A stretch of DNA of 48,113 nucleotides from Mycobacterium sp. (lineage in GTDB: Bacteria > Actinomycetota > Actinomycetes > Mycobacteriales > Mycobacteriaceae): NCBI GenBank assembly GCA_023264765.1, contig JAHFVC010000008.1, positions 1 through 48,113 on the forward strand, written 5' to 3'. Positions 41,121-48,113 of the stretch are shown here, one piece after another. Numbering within the stretch: the stretch's first letter is position 1; every line of letters starts with the position of its first letter. Below the pieces are notes generated by a model. The model worked only from the letters and a program-made list of their open reading frames with translations. It did not search any database and was not told the origin of the DNA. Position numbers and translations under genes: made by a program.

Positions 41121-41525
41121 CTTCGCCAGGATCGACCGCAGCGCAATCAGATCGGCGTCATCCAGCGTCATGAAAGCCGCCGGCGCCGGATCCTGCACCG
41201 ACTCGACGGCGGCCGCCACGGCATGTCCCTCGTCGGTGAGCGAGACCACCTTGCAGCGCCGGTTCTGCGGATTGGTCTGGCGCAGCACCAGCCCGCGCTC
41301 CTCCAGATCGTTGATGGCGACGGTTGCCGCAGGGGCGTCCATGGTGGCCGCCTCGGCAAGCTCCTTGACTGTCATCGGTGTACGGGCCAGCCTGCGCAGC
41401 ACCCGAATTCGGCTGAACGGCAGACCGGAGCGGTCGATGACCGCGCGCTTCCAGTCGCCGCGGTTCTCGTGCACGAGGGCGGCCATCCGCTGCCACACCT
41501 CGTCGGCGAGCGAGCTATCCGACAT
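41109..41525 (-). CDS. MarR-family transcriptional regulator
   Basis: 138-residue MarR-type dimeric repressor with the winged helix (about residues 45-105): TVKELAEAATMDAPAATVAIN and the wing NPQNRRCKVVSLTDEG. Its start overlaps the stop of the DHA2 exporter gene by 11 bp, so exporter and regulator form one operon, the usual self-limiting arrangement in which the MarR protein represses its own operon until an exporter substrate binds. A TTGT-N6-ACAA dyad in the promoter is a candidate operator. Confidence 0.9.
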   Translation of the reverse strand: MSDSSLADEVWQRMAALVHENRGDWKRAVIDRSGLPFSRIRVLRRLARTPMTVKELAEAATMDAPAATVAINDLEERGLVLRQTNPQNRRCKVVSLTDEGHAVAAAVESVQDPAPAAFMTLDDADLIALRSILAKLTL

Positions 41526-42966
41526 GGGCCGTCGCCTTCTGATGACCGGCGATCAGCGGCGCCAACCGCTGCGCCGAGGCCAGTGCGCGCCGTGACGTGG
41601 ACGTGAAGCTCAGCACGATGATCACCATGCCGAGTCCGACACACACGAACCACAGCGGCCGGGCAGCGCTCATGAAGTCCACCCCAGCAGACAGTAGCGT
41701 CGGCCCGGTCACCGAACCGCACAGCGCCACACCGATACTCACGCCGATCTGGCGGCTGGTGCTGGTCACCGCCGAGGCCGCCCCCGCCCGGTCCAGCGGC
41801 ATCCCGCTGACCGCGGCGTTGGTGATCGGGGCGTTGACCATCGAGAAGCCGATCCCGAACACGGTGAACACCACCAGCAGCGCCCAGATGGGCGTCGTCG
41901 CGGTGAGGAACGTCAGCAGGAAAGAGGCCAGGGTGATGAGCACTCCGGCCGCCACCAGCGACGGGCGCGCGCCATAGCGCCCCACCAACCGGCCCGACAG
42001 CGGGGAGAACAGCAGCGCGCCGATCGCGATGGGCAGGTAGATCAAGCCGGTGTGCATCGCCGAGAAGCCGCGTTCGGCCTGCAGGTACAGCGACATCATG
42101 AACAGGAACGCGCCCCAGGTGGAGAACGCGCAGATGGCGATCACCGTCGCCGACGCGAACGGGACGCTGCGGAAGAACCGCAGATCGATGAAGGGGTCGT
42201 GGCGACGCGACTCGAAACGCAGGAACCCGGCGAAGGCCACCAGGGCCAGCGCGGCCATCGTGAGCACCCGCGGGTTGGTCCAGCCCATCGCGGGACCCTC
42301 GATCAGCGCGAACACGACGCCGAACAGGAAGATGACCGCCAGGCCCTGGCCGATCGGGTCGACGTTGCGCATGGTCGCCGACTTCGTCTCGGGCACGAAG
42401 AGCGCCGTCAGGATGATCGCGGCCGCACAGATCGGCAGATTGATCCAGAACACCGCGCGCCAGCTCACGTACTCGATGAGCAGGCCGCCTACGGTGGGGC
42501 CCAACGCCATCGAGATACCGACCACCGCACCCCAGAAGCCCAGCGCCCGGGCACGTTCCACCCTTCCGGTGAATACCTGCGAGATGATCGACAGCGCAAC
42601 GGGATTGAGCATCGAGCCGCCGACGGCCTGCAGCAGCCGGGCCGCGATCAGGGTATCGATACCCGGGGCCAGGCTGCACAGCAGCGATCCCAGCGCGAAC
42701 ACCGTGAGGCCGATCTGGAAGATCCGCCGCCTGCCGAACCGGTCCCCCATGGCGCCGGAGAGCATCAGCAGCGACGCGAGCACCAGGGTGTAGATGTCGA
42801 CCACCCACTGCAGCTGCGCGGGGCTGGCCCCGAGATCAGAGCGGATGGACGGGATCGCGACGTTGACGATGGTCGCGTCCATCGAGACGATCAGCAGGCT
42901 CAGGCAACACGACACCAGGACGACGGCTTTGCGCCGCGGGGTCAGCGTGCTGATGGTTTCATTCAC
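41515..42966 (-). CDS. MFS drug exporter, DHA2 (14-helix, QacA/EmrB-like)
   Basis: 483-residue major facilitator of the DHA2 group with about fourteen helices. Visible motifs are [11 protein letters not shown] in the [14 protein letters not shown] form (TM1, about 28-41), the [10 protein letters not shown] loop (about 70-79) and motif C in TM5 ([21 protein letters not shown], in parts, near 156-176). It probably expels hydrophobic cations or drugs by proton antiport; the substrate is unknown. First gene of the exporter-MarR operon; its promoter has a TTGT-N6-ACAA dyad 8 bp upstream of the ATG. Confidence 0.92.
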   Translation of the reverse strand: MNETISTLTPRRKAVVLVSCCLSLLIVSMDATIVNVAIPSIRSDLGASPAQLQWVVDIYTLVLASLLMLSGAMGDRFGRRRIFQIGLTVFALGSLLCSLAPGIDTLIAARLLQAVGGSMLNPVALSIISQVFTGRVERARALGFWGAVVGISMALGPTVGGLLIEYVSWRAVFWINLPICAAAIILTALFVPETKSATMRNVDPIGQGLAVIFLFGVVFALIEGPAMGWTNPRVLTMAALALVAFAGFLRFESRRHDPFIDLRFFRSVPFASATVIAICAFSTWGAFLFMMSLYLQAERGFSAMHTGLIYLPIAIGALLFSPLSGRLVGRYGARPSLVAAGVLITLASFLLTFLTATTPIWALLVVFTVFGIGFSMVNAPITNAAVSGMPLDRAGAASAVTSTSRQIGVSIGVALCGSVTGPTLLSAGVDFMSAARPLWFVCVGLGMVIIVLSFTSTSRRALASAQRLAPLIAGHQKATAHVG

Positions 42967-42973
42967 ACAACCA

Positions 42974-42987
42974 TTGTGAAACTACAA
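42974..42987. promoter_or_regulatory. Probable MarR operator TTGT-N6-ACAA
   Basis: TTGT (42974-42977) and ACAA (42984-42987) form a short dyad directly upstream of the DHA2 exporter start (42966); GGTTGT also repeats at this site on the minus strand. Location and size suit the MarR protein encoded by the operon. Confidence 0.45.
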
Positions 42988-43027
42988 CCTTTACCTATGC
43001 AAACGCTGTCAGTGAGAACACACAAAA

Positions 43028-43059
43028 ATGCCCCCGAGAGCCGAGGCTCTCGGGGGCAT
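43028..43059 (-). terminator. Intrinsic terminator of gltA2
   Basis: A 15-bp perfect inverted repeat, ATGCCCCCGAGAGCC (43028-43042) and GGCTCTCGGGGGCAT (43045-43059), is followed on the minus strand by TTTTTG. It begins 12 bp after the gltA2 stop. It is the strongest classical terminator in the window. Confidence 0.92.
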
Positions 43060-43071
43060 CAGTGCAAGACG

Positions 43072-44376
43072 TCAGCTGCGGGCGTCGATCGCCGCGTAGT
43101 CGCGCTCGGTGTAACCGGTGTAGATCTGGCGCGGGCGGCCGATCTTGCCGGGCTCGGAGTGCATCTCACGCCAGTGCGCGATCCAGCCGGGCAGCCGGCC
43201 CAGGGCGAACAACACGGTGAACATGCGGGTCGGGAAGCCCATGGCCCGGTAGATCACGCCGGTGTAGTAGTCGACGTTCGGGTACAGCTTGCGCTCGATG
43301 AAGAAGTCGTCGGTGAGCGCGATCTCTTCGAGTTCCTTGGCGATGTCCAGCAGTTCGTCGTTGACACCGAGCTTGGACAGGATCTTGTCGGCCTGCTCCT
43401 TGACGATGCGCGCCCGCGGGTCGTAGTTCTTGTAGACCCGGTGCCCGAAGCCCATGAGCTTCACGCCTTCTTCGCGGTTCTTGACCTTCTTGACGAAGGT
43501 CTGCACGTCGTCGTCGCCGTCCTTGATCTTCTGCAACATCTCCAGCACGGCCTGGTTGGCGCCGCCGTGCAGCGGGCCCCACAGCGCGTTGATGCCACCG
43601 GAAATCGAGGTGAACAGGTTGGCCTGCGACGAACCCACCAACCGGACCGTCGAGGTCGAGCAGTTCTGCTCGTGATCGGCGTGCAGGATGAACAGCATGT
43701 CCAGGGCGCGGACGATCTCGGGGTCGAGCTCGTAGGGCTCGGCGGGGAAGCCGAACGTCATCCGCAGGAAGTTCTCGACCAGGGTCAGCGAGTTGTCCGG
43801 GTAGAGGAACGGCTGACCGACCGACTTCTTGTACGCGTACGCCGCGATGGTCGGCAGCTTGGCCAGCAGCCGGATGGTCGACAGCTCGACCTGCTCCTTG
43901 TCGAGCGGATCCAGCGAATCCTGGTAGTAGGCGCTCAGCGCGTTGGCCGCCGAGGACAGCACCGGCATCGGGTGCGCGTTGCGGGGGAAGCCGTCGAAGA
44001 ACCGCTTCAGGTCCTCGTGCAGCATGGTGTGCCGCTGGATCTGGGTGGTGAACGCCTCGAGCTGCTCGGTGGTGGGCAGTTCGCCGTAAATGAGCAGGTA
44101 GCTGACCTCGATGAAGGTCGACTTCTCGGCCAGCTGCTCGATCGGGTAACCGCGGTAACGCAGGATGCCGGCGTCACCGTCGATGTAGCAGATCGAGCTC
44201 TTGGTGGACGACGTGTTGACGAACCCGCCGTCGAACGTCGTGTAACCCGTCTTGGCGAGCAACGAACCGAGCGCGATGCCGTCGGAGCCCTCGGTGGCGC
44301 GGACGATATCCAGGTCCAACGAGCCACCCGGATACGACAGGGTCGCTTTTTGGTCAGGGCTGGAGTTTTCGGCCAC
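43072..44376 (-). CDS. gltA2: Citrate synthase GltA2
   Basis: 434-residue type II citrate synthase, condensing acetyl-CoA and oxaloacetate in the TCA cycle. It has the full-length actinobacterial form: N-terminal beta domain with [20 protein letters not shown] (20 residues, about 63-82), [16 protein letters not shown] (about 233-248), [10 protein letters not shown] (about 274-283, active-site His), [14 protein letters not shown] (about 313-326) and the Asp of YPNVDYYTG (about 373). Start is GTG at 44376 with GAAGGGG six bases upstream. It is a single-gene unit with its own terminator. A second, citA-type, synthase begins at 47770. Confidence 0.97.
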   Translation of the reverse strand: MAENSSPDQKATLSYPGGSLDLDIVRATEGSDGIALGSLLAKTGYTTFDGGFVNTSSTKSSICYIDGDAGILRYRGYPIEQLAEKSTFIEVSYLLIYGELPTTEQLEAFTTQIQRHTMLHEDLKRFFDGFPRNAHPMPVLSSAANALSAYYQDSLDPLDKEQVELSTIRLLAKLPTIAAYAYKKSVGQPFLYPDNSLTLVENFLRMTFGFPAEPYELDPEIVRALDMLFILHADHEQNCSTSTVRLVGSSQANLFTSISGGINALWGPLHGGANQAVLEMLQKIKDGDDDVQTFVKKVKNREEGVKLMGFGHRVYKNYDPRARIVKEQADKILSKLGVNDELLDIAKELEEIALTDDFFIERKLYPNVDYYTGVIYRAMGFPTRMFTVLFALGRLPGWIAHWREMHSEPGKIGRPRQIYTGYTERDYAAIDARS

Positions 44377-44427
44377 TGGAACCCCTTCTGTGGTCGTGGG
44401 CTGAGCGTCAGTACTGGACGGTAGTCG

Positions 44428-45078
44428 CTAACGTTGCGGCTCGCTTGCGTGGGGTGAGGGTTCCCAGGATCGACGGAACCTCTCGAACGTCGCCGCCAGG
44501 CGTTCGCAGAGGATGCCCGACTCGATCGGCGGTTGCCCGGGCAGGCCGAGCCCGGCGAACGACGTCGAGAACAGCAAGGTCCAGATGTCGGCGACGAGCC
44601 CCACCGAGGGGTCGGACAACCGCACACCCAACCGCTCCGCAAGGGCTTCGACCGACGTCCCGGCATGGCGTTGTTTGAAAGCGAACGGCGACGCGGTCAT
44701 GGATGTGGCGCCGTTCACGATCGAGATCAGCACCGCCATCCGGGTGAACGCCGGCGACTCGTGGCCGCTGCGGCGGGCGAAGATCTCCAGGTGCGCGCGC
44801 AGCAGTGCCTCGTAAGCGGTGATGCCGGCGGGCTGACGGCGCAAGGCATCGGTGACGTACCCGTCCATGTCCTCGGCCAGTGCGGCGACGACGTCGGCCT
44901 TGGTCGGGAAGTACCGGCTGAACGTGCGCGGGGAGACGTCGGCGGCTGCCGCGATCTGCTCGACCGTGGTGTTGTCGAAACCCTGGCGCTGGCACAGCTC
45001 GGCCGCCACTGCCACCAACGTCGCGCGTGTCTTGAGCTTCTTGCGTTCCCGCAGACCCGCGCTGATGTAGTCAGACAT
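44428..45078 (-). CDS. TetR-family regulator, second of a tandem pair
   Basis: 216-residue TetR-type repressor; helix-turn-helix at about residues 10-56 (RERKKLKTRATLVAVAAE, VEQIAAAADVSPRTFSRYF). The C-terminal ligand domain is typical in length and unlike those of better known members. It begins 8 bp inside the end of the preceding TetR gene, which is its closest relative here: both start with GLRERKK and share the recognition-helix sequence FSRYF. The two are probably products of duplication and may bind similar operators. Regulated target is presumably the MFS gene upstream. Confidence 0.9.
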   Translation of the reverse strand: MSDYISAGLRERKKLKTRATLVAVAAELCQRQGFDNTTVEQIAAAADVSPRTFSRYFPTKADVVAALAEDMDGYVTDALRRQPAGITAYEALLRAHLEIFARRSGHESPAFTRMAVLISIVNGATSMTASPFAFKQRHAGTSVEALAERLGVRLSDPSVGLVADIWTLLFSTSFAGLGLPGQPPIESGILCERLAATFERFRRSWEPSPHASEPQR

Positions 45079-45748
45079 TCGCCGCCACGTCGAGATCTGC
45101 GACGAACTCGGCCGTGTCGATACAGGCCTGATTCAGCCGTTCGACCATGAGCAGCGGGCCCAGCCGGCCGCGCTCGGTGTCGCAGACCAGATCGCCGCAC
45201 GCCGCGACGATGATCGTCGAGAACACCGACACCCCGAGCAGCAGCCGGCGGTCATCGACCGGCACCTCCATCCGGTCGGCGAGCAGGGCGATCACCTTCG
45301 GATGCTTGAACTCGAAGGCGCCCTGCCGCAGGACATCCGATCCGTTGATGATCCGCAGCATCAGCACGATGCGGTCCTTGGTGAGCCTCCCGACGGTCTC
45401 GCCGTCCACCCGGGTCAGCACCTCCACATGCGCGGCACGCAGCGCTTCGACGGGGCCGAGATGGCGCGGCAACCGCGCGATCTCCACGGCGATCTCATCC
45501 GCGAGATCCTCGATCAGGGTCAGGAAGACGGCCTCCTTCGTGGCGAAGTACCGGCTGAACGTCCGCGCCGACACCTCCGCCTGCGCCGCGATCTGATCAA
45601 CCGTGGTGTGCTCGTAACCCTGCCGCAAACACAAGTCCAGCGCGGCGTCGATCAACGTCGCGCGGGTTCGCTGTTTCTTGCGCTCCCGCAGGCCGAGATC
45701 GGTGACCGCCGTGTCATCAGCCATTGCTGGATGGTAACTGCCGGTCAT
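45071..45748 (-). CDS. TetR-family regulator, first of a tandem pair
   Basis: 225-residue TetR-type regulator with the DNA-binding part at about residues 20-68 (RERKKQRTRATLIDAALDL, VDQIAAQAEVSARTFSRYF). ATG at 45748 overlaps the MFS stop by 4 nt (ATGA) and has GATGAGG just upstream, so it is preferred to the ATG at 45724. It is the middle gene of MFS-TetR-TetR. Probably senses the exporter substrate and represses the operon. Confidence 0.9.
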   Translation of the reverse strand: MTGSYHPAMADDTAVTDLGLRERKKQRTRATLIDAALDLCLRQGYEHTTVDQIAAQAEVSARTFSRYFATKEAVFLTLIEDLADEIAVEIARLPRHLGPVEALRAAHVEVLTRVDGETVGRLTKDRIVLMLRIINGSDVLRQGAFEFKHPKVIALLADRMEVPVDDRRLLLGVSVFSTIIVAACGDLVCDTERGRLGPLLMVERLNQACIDTAEFVADLDVAANV

Positions 45749-46974
45749 CCCTCATCCTGGCTATACGCCCGCACCCGATAACGGACGAACGCCGGGCCGG
45801 CCAGGGCGGCCACCACCACACCGATCACCACCAGCACGCCGCCGCCGGCCGCAGCCACCGTCGTTCCCATTGCCGCCGCGGCCCCGCCGTGGGCCACATC
45901 GGCGATCCGCGGACCGCCCGCCACAACGACGGTGAACACGCCCTGCAACCGACCACGCAGGTCATCGGAGGCCGCATCCTGAAGGATCGTCGAGCGAAAA
46001 GCCGCCGACACCATGTCGGCCGCGCCGCCCAGCGCCAGGAATGCCAACGCGAGCCACAGCATCACGCCGGCGGTGCCGTGCGCGGCCCCGGCCGCCAGCC
46101 CGAAGCCGAGCATCGCCAACCCCCAGACGACGATGCACACCACCACCGTCAGGCCCTGTCTTCGGATCCTGGGCAGCCAGCCGGAGAACACCCCGCCGGC
46201 CACCGCGCCGACCGACATCGCCGCGGCCAACAACGCCATCGTGGTGCCGCCCTCGACCGGGCCGCCGAAGCTCTCATGAGCCATCTGCGGGAACAACGCC
46301 CGCGGCATGCCGAAGATCATCGCGATCAGATCGACGACGAAGGACATCAACACCACCTGGTTGCCCGCGAGATAGCGGAAGCCCTCGAGCACCGCCCGGA
46401 AACCGAACTTGCCCGACCCGTCGTCGGTGCGGCTGGGCGGCATCTTCGCCAGCCGGACCGTCGCCCAGATCGGCAGGATGCAGGTGACGGCGTCGATCAG
46501 ATACAGCGTCGACAGGTCGACGAAGTGCAGCAGCACCCCTGCCAGCAGCGGGCCGACGATAGCGCCGAACTGCATGACCGTCATGTTCAGCGAGTTCGCG
46601 GCCGGCAACTGCTCGGCGGGCAGCATCCGCGGGATGGCGGCGGCGCGGGTGGGCGAGTTGATGGCGTAGAACACCTGCTGCAGCGACAGCAGGCACAGCA
46701 CCACCCACACGTTGTTCATGGCGAGCGCGGCCTGCAGCCACAGCAGCACCGAGGAGGCGGCCAATCCGATGGCGGTGATGATCAGCAGGAGCCGGCGGTC
46801 CATCGCATCGGCCCACGCCCCGCCCCACAACCCGAAGACGATCAGTGGCACCAGCGCGAACACGCCGGACAACCCCACGTAGGCCGAACTCTGGGTGAGC
46901 GCGTACAGCTGGACGGGGACCGCAAAGATGGTCAGGTTCCCGCCGATGACGGTGACGATGCCGGCCAGCCACAA
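45745..46974 (-). CDS. MFS transporter, EntS-like
   Basis: At least 409 residues; twelve-helix major facilitator of the class including enterobactin exporters. Motifs are FGLWGGAWADAMDRRLLL (about residues 47-64) and RAAAIPRML (about 110). The TTG at 46974 is the first conventional start, but it begins right at TM1; the frame continues upstream with [19 protein letters not shown], in which TPDFRRLW is the usual family N-terminus. That implies a real start near 47028, where the codon is CTG overlapping the pdxH stop. It is coupled to two TetR genes downstream. Substrate unknown. Confidence 0.85.
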   Translation of the reverse strand: MWLAGIVTVIGGNLTIFAVPVQLYALTQSSAYVGLSGVFALVPLIVFGLWGGAWADAMDRRLLLIITAIGLAASSVLLWLQAALAMNNVWVVLCLLSLQQVFYAINSPTRAAAIPRMLPAEQLPAANSLNMTVMQFGAIVGPLLAGVLLHFVDLSTLYLIDAVTCILPIWATVRLAKMPPSRTDDGSGKFGFRAVLEGFRYLAGNQVVLMSFVVDLIAMIFGMPRALFPQMAHESFGGPVEGGTTMALLAAAMSVGAVAGGVFSGWLPRIRRQGLTVVVCIVVWGLAMLGFGLAAGAAHGTAGVMLWLALAFLALGGAADMVSAAFRSTILQDAASDDLRGRLQGVFTVVVAGGPRIADVAHGGAAAAMGTTVAAAGGGVLVVIGVVVAALAGPAFVRYRVRAYSQDEG

Positions 46975-47024
46975 CCGCCGGAAGTCCGGTGTTTTCAGCG
47001 GTGTGGTGTCGGCGAAGAGTTTTC

Positions 47025-47699
47025 TCAGGGCTGCAGCCGCTCGACACGGCCCTCGGTCAGGCGAATCCTGTTGTGCACCCGGTTCTCCCGGCCCTGCCAG
47101 AACTCGACCACCTCAGGGGCGATGAGGTAGCCGCCCCAGTGCGGAGGCACTGGAACGGTCGCCTCGTCGGCGAACCGGGCGGTCACCTCGTCGAGCTGAT
47201 CCAGCAGCGCCCGGCGCGACGCGATCGGCTGCGATTGGTGCGACGCCCACGCCCCCAGCTGGGACCCGCGCGGACGCTTGCTCCAGTAGTCGGCGGTGAC
47301 GTCGGCGGACACCTTGGTCACCGGCCCCCGCACATGCACCTGGCGTCCCAACCCGTACCAAGGGAACGTCGCCGACGCGTACGGCGTCGTCGCGAGTTGC
47401 TCCCCTTTCGCGGAGTCGTAATTGGTGTAGAAGCTGATCCCGGATTCGTCCACGCTCTTGCACAACACCGTGCGGGTCACCGGCCTTCCCCGCCGATCGA
47501 CGGTGGCCACCACCATGGCATTGGCCTCCGACAAACCGGCCGCCCATGCCTCGGAAATCCAGGTGCGCAACAGCGTCAGCCAACCGGTCGAGGGGTCCGC
47601 GCCGAGCCAGTCGGCGTCCAGGTCGGCGCTGCCGTCCTTCTCCACGGATCCGTATTCGACGCGCATCGCGGCCAGGTCCTGATCATCTGGTCTGCTCAC
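47025..47699 (-). CDS. pdxH: Pyridoxamine 5'-phosphate oxidase
   Basis: 224-residue FMN-dependent oxidase that makes pyridoxal 5'-phosphate from pyridoxamine or pyridoxine 5'-phosphate. Family features are [19 protein letters not shown] (FMN/substrate contact, about 63-81), [19 protein letters not shown] (about 90-108), [18 protein letters not shown] in parts (about 143-160) and the C-terminal [12 protein letters not shown] with Arg residues that bind PLP. GTG at 47699 is the start. It is divergent from citA (70 bp between starts). Its stop touches the MFS gene downstream, so both may be co-transcribed. Confidence 0.95.
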   Translation of the reverse strand: MSRPDDQDLAAMRVEYGSVEKDGSADLDADWLGADPSTGWLTLLRTWISEAWAAGLSEANAMVVATVDRRGRPVTRTVLCKSVDESGISFYTNYDSAKGEQLATTPYASATFPWYGLGRQVHVRGPVTKVSADVTADYWSKRPRGSQLGAWASHQSQPIASRRALLDQLDEVTARFADEATVPVPPHWGGYLIAPEVVEFWQGRENRVHNRIRLTEGRVERLQP

Positions 47700-47769
47700 G
47701 CGGCAACGCTACGCCAGTGCGCGGCCACCGGCACGTGGCGACCGTCGGGACGGGTGCAACAATTCGCGT

Positions 47770-48113
47770 ATGACCGTTCCGGAGAATTTCGTCGCCGGGT
47801 TGGAAGGCGTCGTCGCGTTCACCACCGAGATCGCCGAGCCGGACAAGGACGGCGGCGCGCTGCGTTATCGCGGCGTCGACATCGAAGACCTGGTGACCAG
47901 GCACGTCACGTTCGGTGACGTGTGGGGCCTGCTGGTCGACGGCGAGTTCGGCCGCGGGCTGACCCCCGCGGAGCCGTTCCCGTTGCCCATCCACTCCGGC
48001 GACGTCCGGGTCGACGTGCAGGCCGGACTGGCGATGCTCGCCCCGATCTGGGGCTACGCCCCGCTGCTGGACATCGACGACCAGACCGCCCGCGACCAGT
48101 TGGCGCGCGCCTC
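47770..48113 (+). CDS. citA: Citrate synthase-like protein CitA, 3' end cut by the window
   Basis: First 114 residues of a citrate synthase of the CitA/2-methylcitrate synthase type. The N-terminal VVAFTTEIAEPDKDGGALRYRG (split: VVAFTTEIAEPDKDG and ALRYRG) followed by VDIEDLV is the usual start of this shorter class, about 373 aa in mycobacteria (Rv0889c). ATG at 47770. The C-terminal catalytic residues lie outside the window, so activity cannot be judged. Neighbours gltA2 and pdxH match the backbone expected here. Confidence 0.88.
   Translation, partial: MTVPENFVAGLEGVVAFTTEIAEPDKDGGALRYRGVDIEDLVTRHVTFGDVWGLLVDGEFGRGLTPAEPFPLPIHSGDVRVDVQAGLAMLAPIWGYAPLLDIDDQTARDQLARA

Noticed and set aside
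43028-43059. Strong hairpin after gltA2 as a mobile-element end or attachment site
   Set aside because: It has a T tract on the gltA2 side and lies 12 bp after the stop, which fits an ordinary intrinsic terminator.
1-48113. tRNA, rRNA, CRISPR array, insertion sequence, integrase or phage genes
   Set aside because: No cloverleaf, spaced short repeats, transposase or integrase sequence was recognised on either strand.

Overview
The window looks like the chromosome of a GC-rich, fast-growing actinobacterium of the Mycobacterium/Mycolicibacterium type. Core genes of that lineage are recognisable by sequence: accD3 (5' end missing), the two-component pair prrA-prrB, a DUF2630 gene and the phytoene-dehydrogenase-like flavoprotein next to gltA2, then pdxH and the start of citA. 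In M. tuberculosis accD3, prrA and prrB are neighbours (Rv0904c-Rv0902c). Here the first 1.5 kb and the last 16 kb hold that backbone, and about 31 kb of mostly catabolic, transport and regulatory genes lies between accD3 and prrA.

Layout. 1-5.4 kb: accD3, then a leftward membrane set (YhgE/Pip protein, a degenerate ABC ATPase, a zinc-finger rhomboid protease, a small membrane protein). 5.4-12.9 kb: a primary-amine catabolic locus (copper amine oxidase, aldehyde dehydrogenase, two APC permeases, an IclR regulator) with five copies of an 11-bp element, ATTCTCATTTG, in its two promoter regions. 12.9-15.6 kb: divergent MFS sugar-acid transporter and L-talarate/galactarate dehydratase. 15.6-19.8 kb: two coupled acyl-CoA synthetases with a divergent GAF-LuxR regulator. 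19.9-21.6 kb: an FBP-type zinc protein and an exported CDP-diacylglycerol pyrophosphatase-like protein. 21.7-25.3 kb: an operon of HisD-like dehydrogenase, nitrilase-superfamily amidase and NCS1 permease. 25.5-30.2 kb: LysR regulator coupled to a heterodimeric ABC exporter whose promoter carries a SoxR/MerR-like dyad. 30.3-32.4 kb: split ChrA transporter coupled to a phospholipase-D-like protein. 32.5-34.6 kb: prrA-prrB.

34.6-38.7 kb: a secreted-type Cys-rich membrane protein, then a polymorphic-toxin cassette. The cassette has a membrane-anchored protein with a C-terminal GH-E (HNH/Endo VII-type) nuclease domain, followed by an ankyrin protein, a DUF4265 protein and a second ankyrin protein, which are probable immunity genes. 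The two ankyrin genes share a 57-bp identical stretch. This is the most striking accessory system in the window. 38.9-48.1 kb: FKBP isomerase, DUF2630 protein, flavoprotein, DHA2 exporter with MarR regulator, gltA2 with a strong intrinsic terminator, tandem TetR paralogues coupled to an MFS gene, pdxH and partial citA.

Most operons show 1-11 nt stop/start overlaps, so translational coupling is the rule here. No tRNA, rRNA, CRISPR array, insertion sequence or integrase was recognised.
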